From the NCBI RefSeq assembly GCF_002813375.1, contig NZ_PHUJ01000003.1, positions 3,100,001 through 3,164,000 of the forward strand: a DNA stretch of 64,000 nt. Reading direction: 5' to 3'. The notes beneath the pieces are model-generated. The model ran no database searches. It was not told the DNA's origin and worked only from the letters and a program-made list of their open reading frames with translations. Every line of letters starts with the position of its first letter. Positions within the stretch are counted from its first letter, which is position 1. Position numbers and translations under genes: made by a program. Shown here one piece after another: positions 32,287 to 39,767 of this stretch. Source of the DNA: Pseudonocardia alni. Its GTDB lineage: Bacteria > Actinomycetota > Actinomycetes > Mycobacteriales > Pseudonocardiaceae.

Positions 32287-34680
32287 TCACCCGCCGTCGG
32301 GCGGCCGGTTCCCGTCGGGACGGTCCGCCGGCGGGCCGCCGTCCTGCCCCGGGGCCGGGCCGGGCGTCGGGGTGCCCGGGGGCGGCGGCGGGGCCGGCAC
32401 CGACCCACTGCTGACCTGCAAGGTCACCTGCTCACCCGGGAGCGCGGCGCCGCGGGGCTCCTGCCCGACGACCGTCCCCTCCGGAGCGTTGTTGTCGACG
32501 GTGCGGGTGGTGACCTGCCAGCCGGCGCCCTCCAGCTCACCGCGGGCGGCGCCGGCCGACCGGCCGACGACGTCCGGGATGCGGGACTCGGCGCCGCCGT
32601 CGAGGTAGCGGGGGTCGGTCGCGGGCAGGGGCGTCGGCGGGGTGTTCGCCACCAGCGGGGTCACCGCGCCGTACCACGTCCGGGCCGGGGTCTTGCCGCC
32701 GAAGATGTTGCCGTTCCCGCAGGCGAAGGGGGCGCCGCCGCCGTCGCAGAGGGGTTGCGGGCGGTTGGAGTTGTCGAAGGTGATGACCGCTCCGGCCATC
32801 TCCGGGATCGCGCCCATGAACGCGGCCGACTTGTGCTGCTGGGTCGTCCCGGTCTTGCCCGCCATCGGCCGGGTCCAGCCGGCGGCCTTCGCGGCGGCGG
32901 CGGAGGTGCCTGCGATGTCGTCCTTGCTCAGGCCGGTGACGAGGGTGTTCGCCAGGGCGGGCTCGACGGCCTGCTGGCAGGGCTCCTCGGTGATCGGGAC
33001 GGGCTTGCCCTCGGCATCGGTGATCGAGTCGATCGGCGTCGGCGGGCACCACCTGCCCTGGGAGAACAGGGTGGCGCCGACGTTGGCCAGCTCCAGCACC
33101 GACGTCGGGGTGACGCCGAGCGTGAACGACGCGAGCCGCTGGTCCTTGATCACCTCGGCGATCGAGCGGTCGGTGCGCTTGCCGGTGCCCGGGTCGACGA
33201 ACGGCGTCGTGGCCAGGGACTTCATGCCGAGGCGGACGGCCATGTCGACCACGTCCGGCACCCCGGTGAACTCCTCGAGCTTGATGAACGCGGTGTTCGG
33301 CGACTGCGCGAGCGCGTCCGTCAGGCTCATCCGGCCGGGGTAGTTGCCGGCGTTCGCGACCGGGACGGGTCGCCCGCTGCCGTCGACGTAGATCGGGGAG
33401 GCGTAGCCCGAGGGCGGCACCTGCATCGAGTAGTTGATGCCGAGGCCCTTCTCCAGCGCGGTGGCCGCGGTGAAGATCTTGTACGTGGACCCGGCCCCGA
33501 GGTTGACCGGCTGGTACGGCAGGCCGTAGCTGGTCTCCTCGGCGTCGGCGTTCAGGCCGAACGTGCGGCTCGACCCCATCGCGAGCACGCGGTGCTTGTC
33601 CTGGCCGGGCTGGACCAGCGACATCACGTTCGCGACGTTGGGGGTGTCCGGCGGCACCTCCTTGTCCAGGGAGCGCTTGACCTCGGTCATCGCGCGGCGG
33701 TCCAGGGTGGTGCGGATGGTGTAGCCGCCGCGCTGGATCTGCTCCTCGGTGAAACCGGCCTCGGTGAGGTACTGCGTCACGTACTTGCAGAAGAAGCCCA
33801 TGTCGCCGGCGCCGTTGCAGCCGTTCGGCACGCGGACCAGCGGGTTCGCGACGCCGAGCGGAGCGGCCATCGCCTGCTTCGCCTGGGCGTCGTCGATCAT
33901 CTGCTGCTGGCGCATCTGGTCGATGACGACGTTGCGCCGCTGCAGCGCGGTCTGCGGGTTCTGCACCGGGTCGAACTGGGTGGTCGAGCGGACCATCCCG
34001 GCGAGCATCGCGGCCTGCGGGACGGTCAGCTTGTCCGGCGTGGTGTTGAAGTAGGTGCGCGCCCCGGCGGCGACGCCGTAGGACCCGTTGCCCAGGAAGA
34101 CGATGTTGAGGTAGCGGTTGAGGATCTCGTCCTTGGACAGCTGGCGCTCCAGCTGCAGGGCGATCCGCGCCTCCTTGAGCTTGCGGGCCGGGGTCTGCTC
34201 GGTGGCCTTGAGCCGCTCGGCCTCACTCGTCGCGTCGACGTAGAGCATGTAGTTCTTGACGTACTGCTGGGTGATCGTCGAGGCACCCTGGACGACGTCG
34301 CCGGACGCCGAGTTCGCGACGACCGCGCGCAGCGTGCCCTGCCAGTCGACGCCGTCGTGCTCGTAGAACCGGCGGTCCTCGATCGCCAGCATCGCGCCCT
34401 TCATCGCGGTCGAGATCTGGTCGTTCGTGACCTCGGTGCGGTTCTGGTCGAACAGGTAGGCGATCGGGCGGCCGTCGGAGTCGGTGAGCGTCGTCGTCAG
34501 CGGCGGGCGGGTGCCGACCAGGTCCGCCGAGCTCGACGTGACGCTGTCACCCGCCTCGTTGGACAGCACGCCGAGGCCACCGACCAGTGGGAAGGCCATG
34601 CCCGCCGTGACCACACCGAGCAGGACGCACAGGCCGGCGAGGACGCCGAGCGGGCGGAGCAGACGCCGGGGGAACCTCAC
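32287..34680 (-). CDS. ponA2: Bifunctional penicillin-binding protein with PASTA domain (PonA2-like)
   Basis: 797 residues. One N-terminal membrane helix (~10-35). GT51 transglycosylase with catalytic E101 in EDRRFYEHDGVDWQG and GASTITQQYVKN. Transpeptidase with S398 (STYK), S460-P-N and K609-TGTT. One PASTA domain about 690-755 (IPDVVGRSAGAARGELEGAGW) and a Pro/Gly-rich tail. It polymerises and cross-links peptidoglycan outside the membrane. The divergent whiB4-like gene and the ATPase pair nearby reproduce the mycobacterial ponA2-whiB4-Rv3680-Rv3679 order. Confidence 0.92.
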   Translation of the reverse strand: MRFPRRLLRPLGVLAGLCVLLGVVTAGMAFPLVGGLGVLSNEAGDSVTSSSADLVGTRPPLTTTLTDSDGRPIAYLFDQNRTEVTNDQISTAMKGAMLAIEDRRFYEHDGVDWQGTLRAVVANSASGDVVQGASTITQQYVKNYMLYVDATSEAERLKATEQTPARKLKEARIALQLERQLSKDEILNRYLNIVFLGNGSYGVAAGARTYFNTTPDKLTVPQAAMLAGMVRSTTQFDPVQNPQTALQRRNVVIDQMRQQQMIDDAQAKQAMAAPLGVANPLVRVPNGCNGAGDMGFFCKYVTQYLTEAGFTEEQIQRGGYTIRTTLDRRAMTEVKRSLDKEVPPDTPNVANVMSLVQPGQDKHRVLAMGSSRTFGLNADAEETSYGLPYQPVNLGAGSTYKIFTAATALEKGLGINYSMQVPPSGYASPIYVDGSGRPVPVANAGNYPGRMSLTDALAQSPNTAFIKLEEFTGVPDVVDMAVRLGMKSLATTPFVDPGTGKRTDRSIAEVIKDQRLASFTLGVTPTSVLELANVGATLFSQGRWCPPTPIDSITDAEGKPVPITEEPCQQAVEPALANTLVTGLSKDDIAGTSAAAAKAAGWTRPMAGKTGTTQQHKSAAFMGAIPEMAGAVITFDNSNRPQPLCDGGGAPFACGNGNIFGGKTPARTWYGAVTPLVANTPPTPLPATDPRYLDGGAESRIPDVVGRSAGAARGELEGAGWQVTTRTVDNNAPEGTVVGQEPRGAALPGEQVTLQVSSGSVPAPPPPPGTPTPGPAPGQDGGPPADRPDGNRPPDGG

Positions 34681-34835
34681 AGGGACAAGCCTACGGGCCG
34701 GGAGGTCAGGACACGGTCAGGCTCGTGTCCCCAGGTTGCGTAGTTTTGCGCGCTGACCCGGGCACCCTCCGCGTCCCAGGATCGAGGCATCACGTCGCGG
34801 GCCACCGGGCCCGCCCCGGCCCGAGAGGCGACCCG

Positions 34836-35198
34836 ATGCTCGACACCCTGCGTCCCGTCACCGGCAGGCCCCGCCTGCGCCCCGCCGTCGTCGTCCGCGC
34901 CTGCACCGCGGTCTGGAACTGGCGTGCGGCCGCACGCTGCCGCACCTCCGACGCCGAGAACCTGTTCGTCACCGGTGCCGACCAGCGCGAGGCCCGCGAG
35001 TTCTGCCTGTCCTGCCCGGTCCGCACCGAGTGCCTGGCACACGCCCTGGACCACCGGGTCGAGTTCGGCGTGTGGGGCGGGATGACCGAGCGGGAGCGCC
35101 GCGCGCTCCTGCGCCGGCGCCCGGACGTGCGCGACTGGGCCGCGCTGCTCGGGCGCGCGCGCTCCGACCACTACGCCGGACGCAGCAGGAGCGCCTGA
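34836..35198 (+). CDS. whiB4: WhiB-family iron-sulfur regulator (WhiB4-like by position)
   Basis: 120 residues from ATG 34836. The four cluster-binding cysteines are C35, C57, C60 and C66 (CRTSDAENLF, EFCLSCPVRTEC), followed by the GVWGG turn at 78-82 and a basic tail ERERRALLRRRPD. An additional cysteine is at 23. Such proteins carry an O2/NO-sensitive [4Fe-4S] cluster. The divergent ponA2 and downstream ATPase pair match the whiB4 locus of mycobacteria. In M. tuberculosis WhiB4 is linked to redox control (family knowledge). Confidence 0.87.
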   Translation: MLDTLRPVTGRPRLRPAVVVRACTAVWNWRAAARCRTSDAENLFVTGADQREAREFCLSCPVRTECLAHALDHRVEFGVWGGMTERERRALLRRRPDVRDWAALLGRARSDHYAGRSRSA

Positions 35199-35216
35199 CC
35201 CGATAGCGTCAGGCGC

Positions 35217-35894
35217 GTGCTCGAGTTCCTGGCCGGCCTCTACCGGACGCACGCCGACGACCTCGCCATGGTGATCGACCGGCAGCGGGAACTCCTCGCC
35301 GACGGCACGATCACCCCGCAGCTCGACGACGTCGAGGCCGAGCTGACCTACCTGTTGCTGCGCCACCACCGGCCGTCGCAGGTGGTGGAGGTCGGCACCT
35401 ACTACGGCTGGTCCACCACCTGGATCCTGTCCGCGCTGCGCGACAACGGGTCCGGTCACCTGCAGTCGTTCGACCTGGTCGACCACGTGTGCGGCACCGT
35501 GCCCGAGGAGCTGTCGACCGGGCGCTGGACGTTCCACCGCGGGGACCTGCGCGAGACCGTCGAGAAGGTCCCGGCCGACACGGGCTACCTCTTCGTGGAC
35601 GCCGACCACGGGCGCCGCTTCGCCCGCTGGTACCTGGAGCACCTGTTCGGGCGGATCGCGACGGGCACCCCGACCAGCGTGCACGACGTGTTCCACCTGC
35701 CCCGGGCGCGCCCGTTCACCGAGGGGTCCGAGGTGCTGCGGCACCTGGAACGCAGCGGCACCGGCTGGTTCACCTCCTCGCGCGCGGCGGCGCCGCGGAA
35801 CCTGCGCGCGCTCGACGCCGTCCGGGCCGAGCTGGGGATCACCGGCGTCCGCGGGACCTCGCGCAACCCGATGATCTTCTTCTCGATGCCCTGA
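35217..35894 (+). CDS. Class I SAM-dependent methyltransferase (Methyltransf_24-like)
   Basis: 225 residues from GTG, 18 bp after whiB4. VVEVGTYYGWSTTWILSAL is motif I of the O-methyltransferase/Methyltransf_24 type; then LQSFDLVDH, GYLFVDADHGRRFARWYLEHL (acidic motif of metal-dependent members) and SVHDVFHLP. Substrate unknown; possibly a wall or capsule component. The tandem position implies co-transcription with whiB4. Confidence 0.8.
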   Translation: MLEFLAGLYRTHADDLAMVIDRQRELLADGTITPQLDDVEAELTYLLLRHHRPSQVVEVGTYYGWSTTWILSALRDNGSGHLQSFDLVDHVCGTVPEELSTGRWTFHRGDLRETVEKVPADTGYLFVDADHGRRFARWYLEHLFGRIATGTPTSVHDVFHLPRARPFTEGSEVLRHLERSGTGWFTSSRAAAPRNLRALDAVRAELGITGVRGTSRNPMIFFSMP

Positions 35895-36196
35895 GGTCAG
35901 CGACCGGGATCGCGCAGGCCCTCGACGAGACCGTCGAGGACGGTGGCGAACCGGTCGGCCTCCGCACGGTCCAGTGCCGCCTGGAGGAGCTGGGTGGAGC
36001 GCAGGTACGCACGGGGACGGTCGCCGCGTTCGTCGCGACGGCGCGGTCCCTGGAGGCGCTGCCCGCAGGGGACCCGGCCGAGGCCGGTCTGGCCGCGCAC
36101 CTGCGGGACCTGCTGCCCGGCCTGCGCGCGGTCGGGGTGCTCGAGGTGTTCGCGCCCCGCTCGGCCCGGCTGCGGGCGGTGCTCGGCGTGTCCTGA
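35894..36196 (+). other. Orphan open frame without a start (possible gene remnant)
   Basis: About 100 codons with high GC3 reading ATGIAQALDETVEDGGEP, TVQCRLEELGGAQVRTGTVAAFV and LRDLLPGLRAVGVLEVF before TGA 36194. The amino-acid make-up is protein-like and alanine/leucine rich, but no ATG/GTG/TTG stands at the 5' end, which abuts the methyltransferase stop. It could be a decayed or frameshifted second domain. An opposite-strand 67-codon frame (35897-36100) is less convincing. Confidence 0.35.
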
Positions 36197-36199
36197 GCC

Positions 36200-37339
36200 T
36201 CAGCCCGCCGTCGCCGCGGCGCCGGTCTCGGCCTCGCCGGCCAGCAGCGCGCCGACCCGGCGCAGCCCGTCGAGGTCGGCGATGTCGCCGGCCAGCGCGG
36301 GGACCCGCGTCACCGACACGCCGGGGTGGGCGGCGGAGAACCGGGTGAGCAGGTGCTCCTCCCGTTCGTGCAGGTCGACGCGGTCGGCGTGCAGCCGCAG
36401 CACCGCGGCCGCGATCTGCGAGCCCGGCCCTCCGACCTGCTCGGCCGCGGCCCGCGCGCGCGCCGCGGAGACCGGTGCGAGCACCGGGTGGGTCCGGTTC
36501 AGCACCAGCCCGGCCAGCGGCATGTCCTCCGACGACAGCCGCTCGGTGAAGTACGCCGCCTCGCGCAGCGCGTCCGGCTCCGGCGCGGCGACGACGAGGA
36601 ACGCCGTCCCCTCCGAGCGCAGCAGCGCGTAGGTCTTCTCGGCCCGCTCGGCGAACCCGCCGAACAGGGTGTCGAAGGCCTGTACGAACGCCGACGCGTC
36701 CTGCAGCATCTGCCCGCCGATGATCGACCCGACGGCCTTGGCGAACAGCCCGAACCCGGCCTCGACGATCCGGCGCAGCCCGCGGCCACCGGCCCGGGCG
36801 GGCGCGGCGAGCAGCCGGATCATGCGGCCGTCGAGGAAGCGGGACATGCGCTGCGGGGCGTCGAGGAAGTCCAGCGCCGAGCGCGACGGCGGCGTGTCGA
36901 CGACGACGAGGTCCCACGTCCCGGCACCGGCCAGCTGGCCCAGCTTCTCCATCGCCATGTACTCCTGCGTCCCGGAGAAGGAGGAGGAGATCGTCTGGTA
37001 GAAGGGGTTCTCGATGATCTTCTGCGCCCGTTCGGGCGGGGCGTGCGACTCCACCATCTCGTCGAAGGTGCGGCGCATGTCCAGCATCATCGCGGCGAGT
37101 TCGCCGTCGACGGCCTTCACCGGGGCGGGGTCGTTGGACAGCTCGTCCACCCCGAGGGCCTGCGCCAGCCGGCGCGCCGGGTCGATGGTGAGCACGACGA
37201 CCTGACGACCGCGCTCGGCGGCGCGCACCGCGAGCGCGGCGGAGGTGGTCGTCTTGCCGACGCCACCCGAGCCGCAGCACACGATGACCCGGGTGCCCGG
37301 GTCGTCGATCAGGGCGTCCACGTCCAGCGGGGCGGTCAT
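36200..37339 (-). CDS. ArsA/GET3-like ATPase (Rv3680-type)
   Basis: 379 residues. Deviant Walker [16 protein letters not shown] near 22-36, switch-I-like [14 protein letters not shown], and switch-[17 protein letters not shown]. ArsA-type anion-transport ATPases act as dimers; in mycobacteria Rv3679-Rv3680 form a heteromeric complex proposed to act in redox/metabolite handling (recalled). The start ATG overlaps the partner's stop, supporting one-to-one production. No arsenite gene is near, so arsenic export is unlikely. Confidence 0.87.
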   Translation of the reverse strand: MTAPLDVDALIDDPGTRVIVCCGSGGVGKTTTSAALAVRAAERGRQVVVLTIDPARRLAQALGVDELSNDPAPVKAVDGELAAMMLDMRRTFDEMVESHAPPERAQKIIENPFYQTISSSFSGTQEYMAMEKLGQLAGAGTWDLVVVDTPPSRSALDFLDAPQRMSRFLDGRMIRLLAAPARAGGRGLRRIVEAGFGLFAKAVGSIIGGQMLQDASAFVQAFDTLFGGFAERAEKTYALLRSEGTAFLVVAAPEPDALREAAYFTERLSSEDMPLAGLVLNRTHPVLAPVSAARARAAAEQVGGPGSQIAAAVLRLHADRVDLHEREEHLLTRFSAAHPGVSVTRVPALAGDIADLDGLRRVGALLAGEAETGAAATAG

Positions 37340-38388
37340 CGGCGGGCCTCCAGGTGCACACCCTGCGCGGTCATCGACTCGGCCAGCTCGTAGAGCGAGC
37401 CGAGGTCCACCCCGCCGAGCAGCGCGGGCAGCGTGAGCCGCGGCAGCGGCGGGGTCGGCTCGGTCTCCAGGCGGCGCAGCGCGGCGGTCTCCCCCTCGAC
37501 GGCGACGGCGTGCTCCACGGTCTCGGCGACCAGGCCGTCGATCTCGGTGGGGGCCAGCTCGATCCCGGCGCTCTGCAGGCCGTTGCGGATCCGGGTCGCG
37601 TCGACCCGCCCGCCCGCGGCGGCGGTGACCGAGCGGTCGGGCAGCCACTGCTCGCGCATCCGGTTCACCACGACCGAGCCCAGCGGGATCCCGGCGGCGT
37701 CGAGCTCGGCGGCGGCGTCGAGCGTCTCGGTGACGGGCAGGTCCGACAGCAGCGTGACCAGGTGCACCGCGGTGAGCGGGGAGTGGATGAGCGCCTCGAC
37801 GCCCTTGGCCTGCCCGTGGATCGGCCCGGCCTTGGCCAGGTCGGCCATCGCCCTGGTGACGTCGAGGAACGACACGAGACGGCCGGTGGGTGGCGCGTCG
37901 AGGACCACCGCGTCGTAGGCGGGGAGACCGTCGGACTCCGTGCGGGTGACGCACTCCTTGGCCTTGCCGGTGAGCAGCACGTCGCGCAGGCCGGGGGCGA
38001 GCGTCGTCGCGAACTCGATCGCGCCCATCCGGCGCAGCGTCCGCCCGGCCACGCCCAGCCGGTAGAACATCTCGAAGTACTCCAGCAGGGCGGCCTCGGC
38101 GTCGACGGCCAGCGCCCGCACCTCGCCCCCGCCGGGCGCGACGGCGATCCGGCGCTCCTCGTACGGGAGCGGGGCGGTGTCGAAGACCTGGGCGATGCCC
38201 TGGCGGCCTTCCACCTCGACGAGCAGCACCCGCTTCCCGCCGCCGGCGAGGGCCAGCGCGAGGGCGGCGGCCACGGTGGTCTTGCCGGTGCCCCCCTTGC
38301 CGGACACCACGTGGAACCGCGCGCGGGAGAGCGCGTCGGGCCACGGGGCGGGGCGGGTTCCGGGCTCGGGCCGGACGGTCGTGGTCAC
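37336..38388 (-). CDS. ArsA/GET3-like ATPase (Rv3679-type partner)
   Basis: 350 residues. Walker [20 protein letters not shown] near 29-47, [20 protein letters not shown] following switch I, and [15 protein letters not shown] as switch II. The C-terminal half carries the helical subdomain. Directly precedes and overlaps the second ATPase gene. The DUF4177/RidA genes diverge from it as in mycobacteria. Cytoplasmic. Confidence 0.87.
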   Translation of the reverse strand: MTTTVRPEPGTRPAPWPDALSRARFHVVSGKGGTGKTTVAAALALALAGGGKRVLLVEVEGRQGIAQVFDTAPLPYEERRIAVAPGGGEVRALAVDAEAALLEYFEMFYRLGVAGRTLRRMGAIEFATTLAPGLRDVLLTGKAKECVTRTESDGLPAYDAVVLDAPPTGRLVSFLDVTRAMADLAKAGPIHGQAKGVEALIHSPLTAVHLVTLLSDLPVTETLDAAAELDAAGIPLGSVVVNRMREQWLPDRSVTAAAGGRVDATRIRNGLQSAGIELAPTEIDGLVAETVEHAVAVEGETAALRRLETEPTPPLPRLTLPALLGGVDLGSLYELAESMTAQGVHLEARR

Positions 38389-38553
38389 GGATCCAGCCTA
38401 CGAGCGCCCACCGACAGCGGCCCGTCGGCGAGGTGCGTCCCACAACGGACGGGGCGCGTCCCACGCTCCGGCGGTGGGCGTCCGTCGCAGGGGGACGGCC
38501 ATCCGTCGCGCCACGACGGTTCGGTGTCGGGTGCCCGGGTTACAGTCCCGCCC

Positions 38554-38724
38554 ATGAGCTCCCCGGTCGTGAAGTGGGAATACCTGACCGCCCCCCTGCT
38601 GATCCACAACACCAAGGCGATCCTGGACAACTTCGGCCAGGACGGCTGGGAACTGGTCACGGTGACGAGCGGCGCGAACGCCGAGCAGCTGGTGGCGTTC
38701 TTCAAGCGGCCGGTGCAGCAGTGA
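38554..38724 (+). CDS. DUF4177-type small protein (Rv3678A-like)
   Basis: 56 residues: KWEYLTAPLLIHNTKAILDNFGQDGWELVTV, typical of short DUF4177 proteins with the GWELV core. Function unknown. GTG of the RidA gene overlaps its TGA, so the two are co-translated. It is divergent from the ATPase pair. Confidence 0.85.
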   Translation: MSSPVVKWEYLTAPLLIHNTKAILDNFGQDGWELVTVTSGANAEQLVAFFKRPVQQ

Positions 38725-39179
38725 GCGCACTCGCCCGGCTGAAGGAGCTGGGGCTGACCCTGCCCGCGGTGGCCGCACCGGCCGGCGCCTACATCCCGGC
38801 CCGGCGCAGCGGGAACCTCGTGTTCACCGCCGGGCAGGTCCCGTTCGTGGACGGGAAGGTCGCCGCGACCGGCAAGGTCGGCGCCACGGTCACCGCCGAG
38901 CAGGCGTACGACCTGGCCCGGATCTGCACGCTGAACGCGCTCGCCGCGATCGACGGGCTGGTCGGCCTCGACAGCGTCACCGGCGTCGCGAAGGTCGTCG
39001 GGTTCGTCGCGTCGGACCCCTCGTTCTCCGGCCAGCCCGGCGTGATCAACGGCGCGTCGGACCTGCTCGGCGAGGTGTTCGGCGAGGCCGGGGCACACGC
39101 CCGGTCGGCCGTCGGCGTCGCGGTGTTGCCGCTGGACGTGCCGGTCGAGGTGGAGCTGACGGTCGAGGTCGGCGGCTGA
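38721..39179 (+). CDS. RidA (YjgF/YER057c/UK114) family protein
   Basis: 152 residues from GTG. The fold signature is SGNLVFTAGQVPFVDGK, then CTLNALAAIDGLVGLDSVTGVAKVVGFVAS and SAVGVAVLPLDVPVEVELTVEV. The catalytic Arg of deaminase-active RidA, usually in the RxxVxVxxLP motif, is replaced here (HARSAVGVAVLPLD: Ser-Ala precede VGV, with Arg two before). Thus 2-iminoacid deaminase activity is possible but not assured. Confidence 0.85.
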   Translation: MSALARLKELGLTLPAVAAPAGAYIPARRSGNLVFTAGQVPFVDGKVAATGKVGATVTAEQAYDLARICTLNALAAIDGLVGLDSVTGVAKVVGFVASDPSFSGQPGVINGASDLLGEVFGEAGAHARSAVGVAVLPLDVPVEVELTVEVGG

Positions 39180-39180
39180 C

Positions 39181-39744
39181 ATGGATCGGCTCGCCGGGGT
39201 CCCGGCCGGTCACGAGCTGCTGCTGCGGCTCGCCGGCCGGTTCCCCGACGAGCTGCTCTGGCGGCTGCGCGACTGGCTGGCCGCCGGGGACACCGCGGCG
39301 CTGGGCGCGGTCCTGCCGCGCACGCTGTTGCGGCACCGGATCGGGCTGACCGGGCACGAGCGCACGCTGCTCGCCGAGGTCGTCGGGCCGGACGCGCCGT
39401 CACGGCGCCTGGTCGAGGCGGTGCTGCCCGGCACGCCGCCCGCTCCGCCCGCGTTCACGGCGGGCGAGCCGGACCTGGCCGCGTGGTCGGCGCTGTCGGT
39501 CGTGCGCGACGAGGCGTCCGCGCTGCTGCTGGCCGTGCGCGACGACGGCGCCCGCGTGCTGCTCGTGCGTGACGCGCAGCGGCCGCACCTGCTCGCCGCC
39601 GCGGTCGCGCGGCTGCTGCGCGTCCACGGTGACCGTGTCCCGCGCGTCGAGGCCCTCAGCGGCGACGCCCCGACCGAGTACCACGAGGCCGCGTGCACCG
39701 CGGCGGCGTCGTTGTGGAGCCGCGAGCCGGTCCCCACCGGCTGA
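39181..39744 (+). CDS. Hypothetical actinobacterial protein
   Basis: 187 residues directly after RidA. Leu/Ala/Arg-rich: GHELLLRLAGRFPDELLWRLRDWLAAGDTAAL resembles the opening of the next, much longer protein (RELAGRVDDDLLATGRELVAVGE). The second half alternates beta strands and helices (ALLLAVRDDGARVLLVRDAQRPHLLAAAVARLL). No named family recognised. The shared start region suggests the two neighbours are distantly related or bind one another. Confidence 0.65.
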   Translation: MDRLAGVPAGHELLLRLAGRFPDELLWRLRDWLAAGDTAALGAVLPRTLLRHRIGLTGHERTLLAEVVGPDAPSRRLVEAVLPGTPPAPPAFTAGEPDLAAWSALSVVRDEASALLLAVRDDGARVLLVRDAQRPHLLAAAVARLLRVHGDRVPRVEALSGDAPTEYHEAACTAAASLWSREPVPTG

Positions 39745-39767
39745 CGCGGGACCGCGAAGGAGGCCCC

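Noticed and set aside
36200..38464. One 754-codon leftward frame spanning both ArsA-like genes
   Set aside because: Only the part to 37339 has ATPase motifs; the rest is an off-frame shadow of the second ATPase gene.
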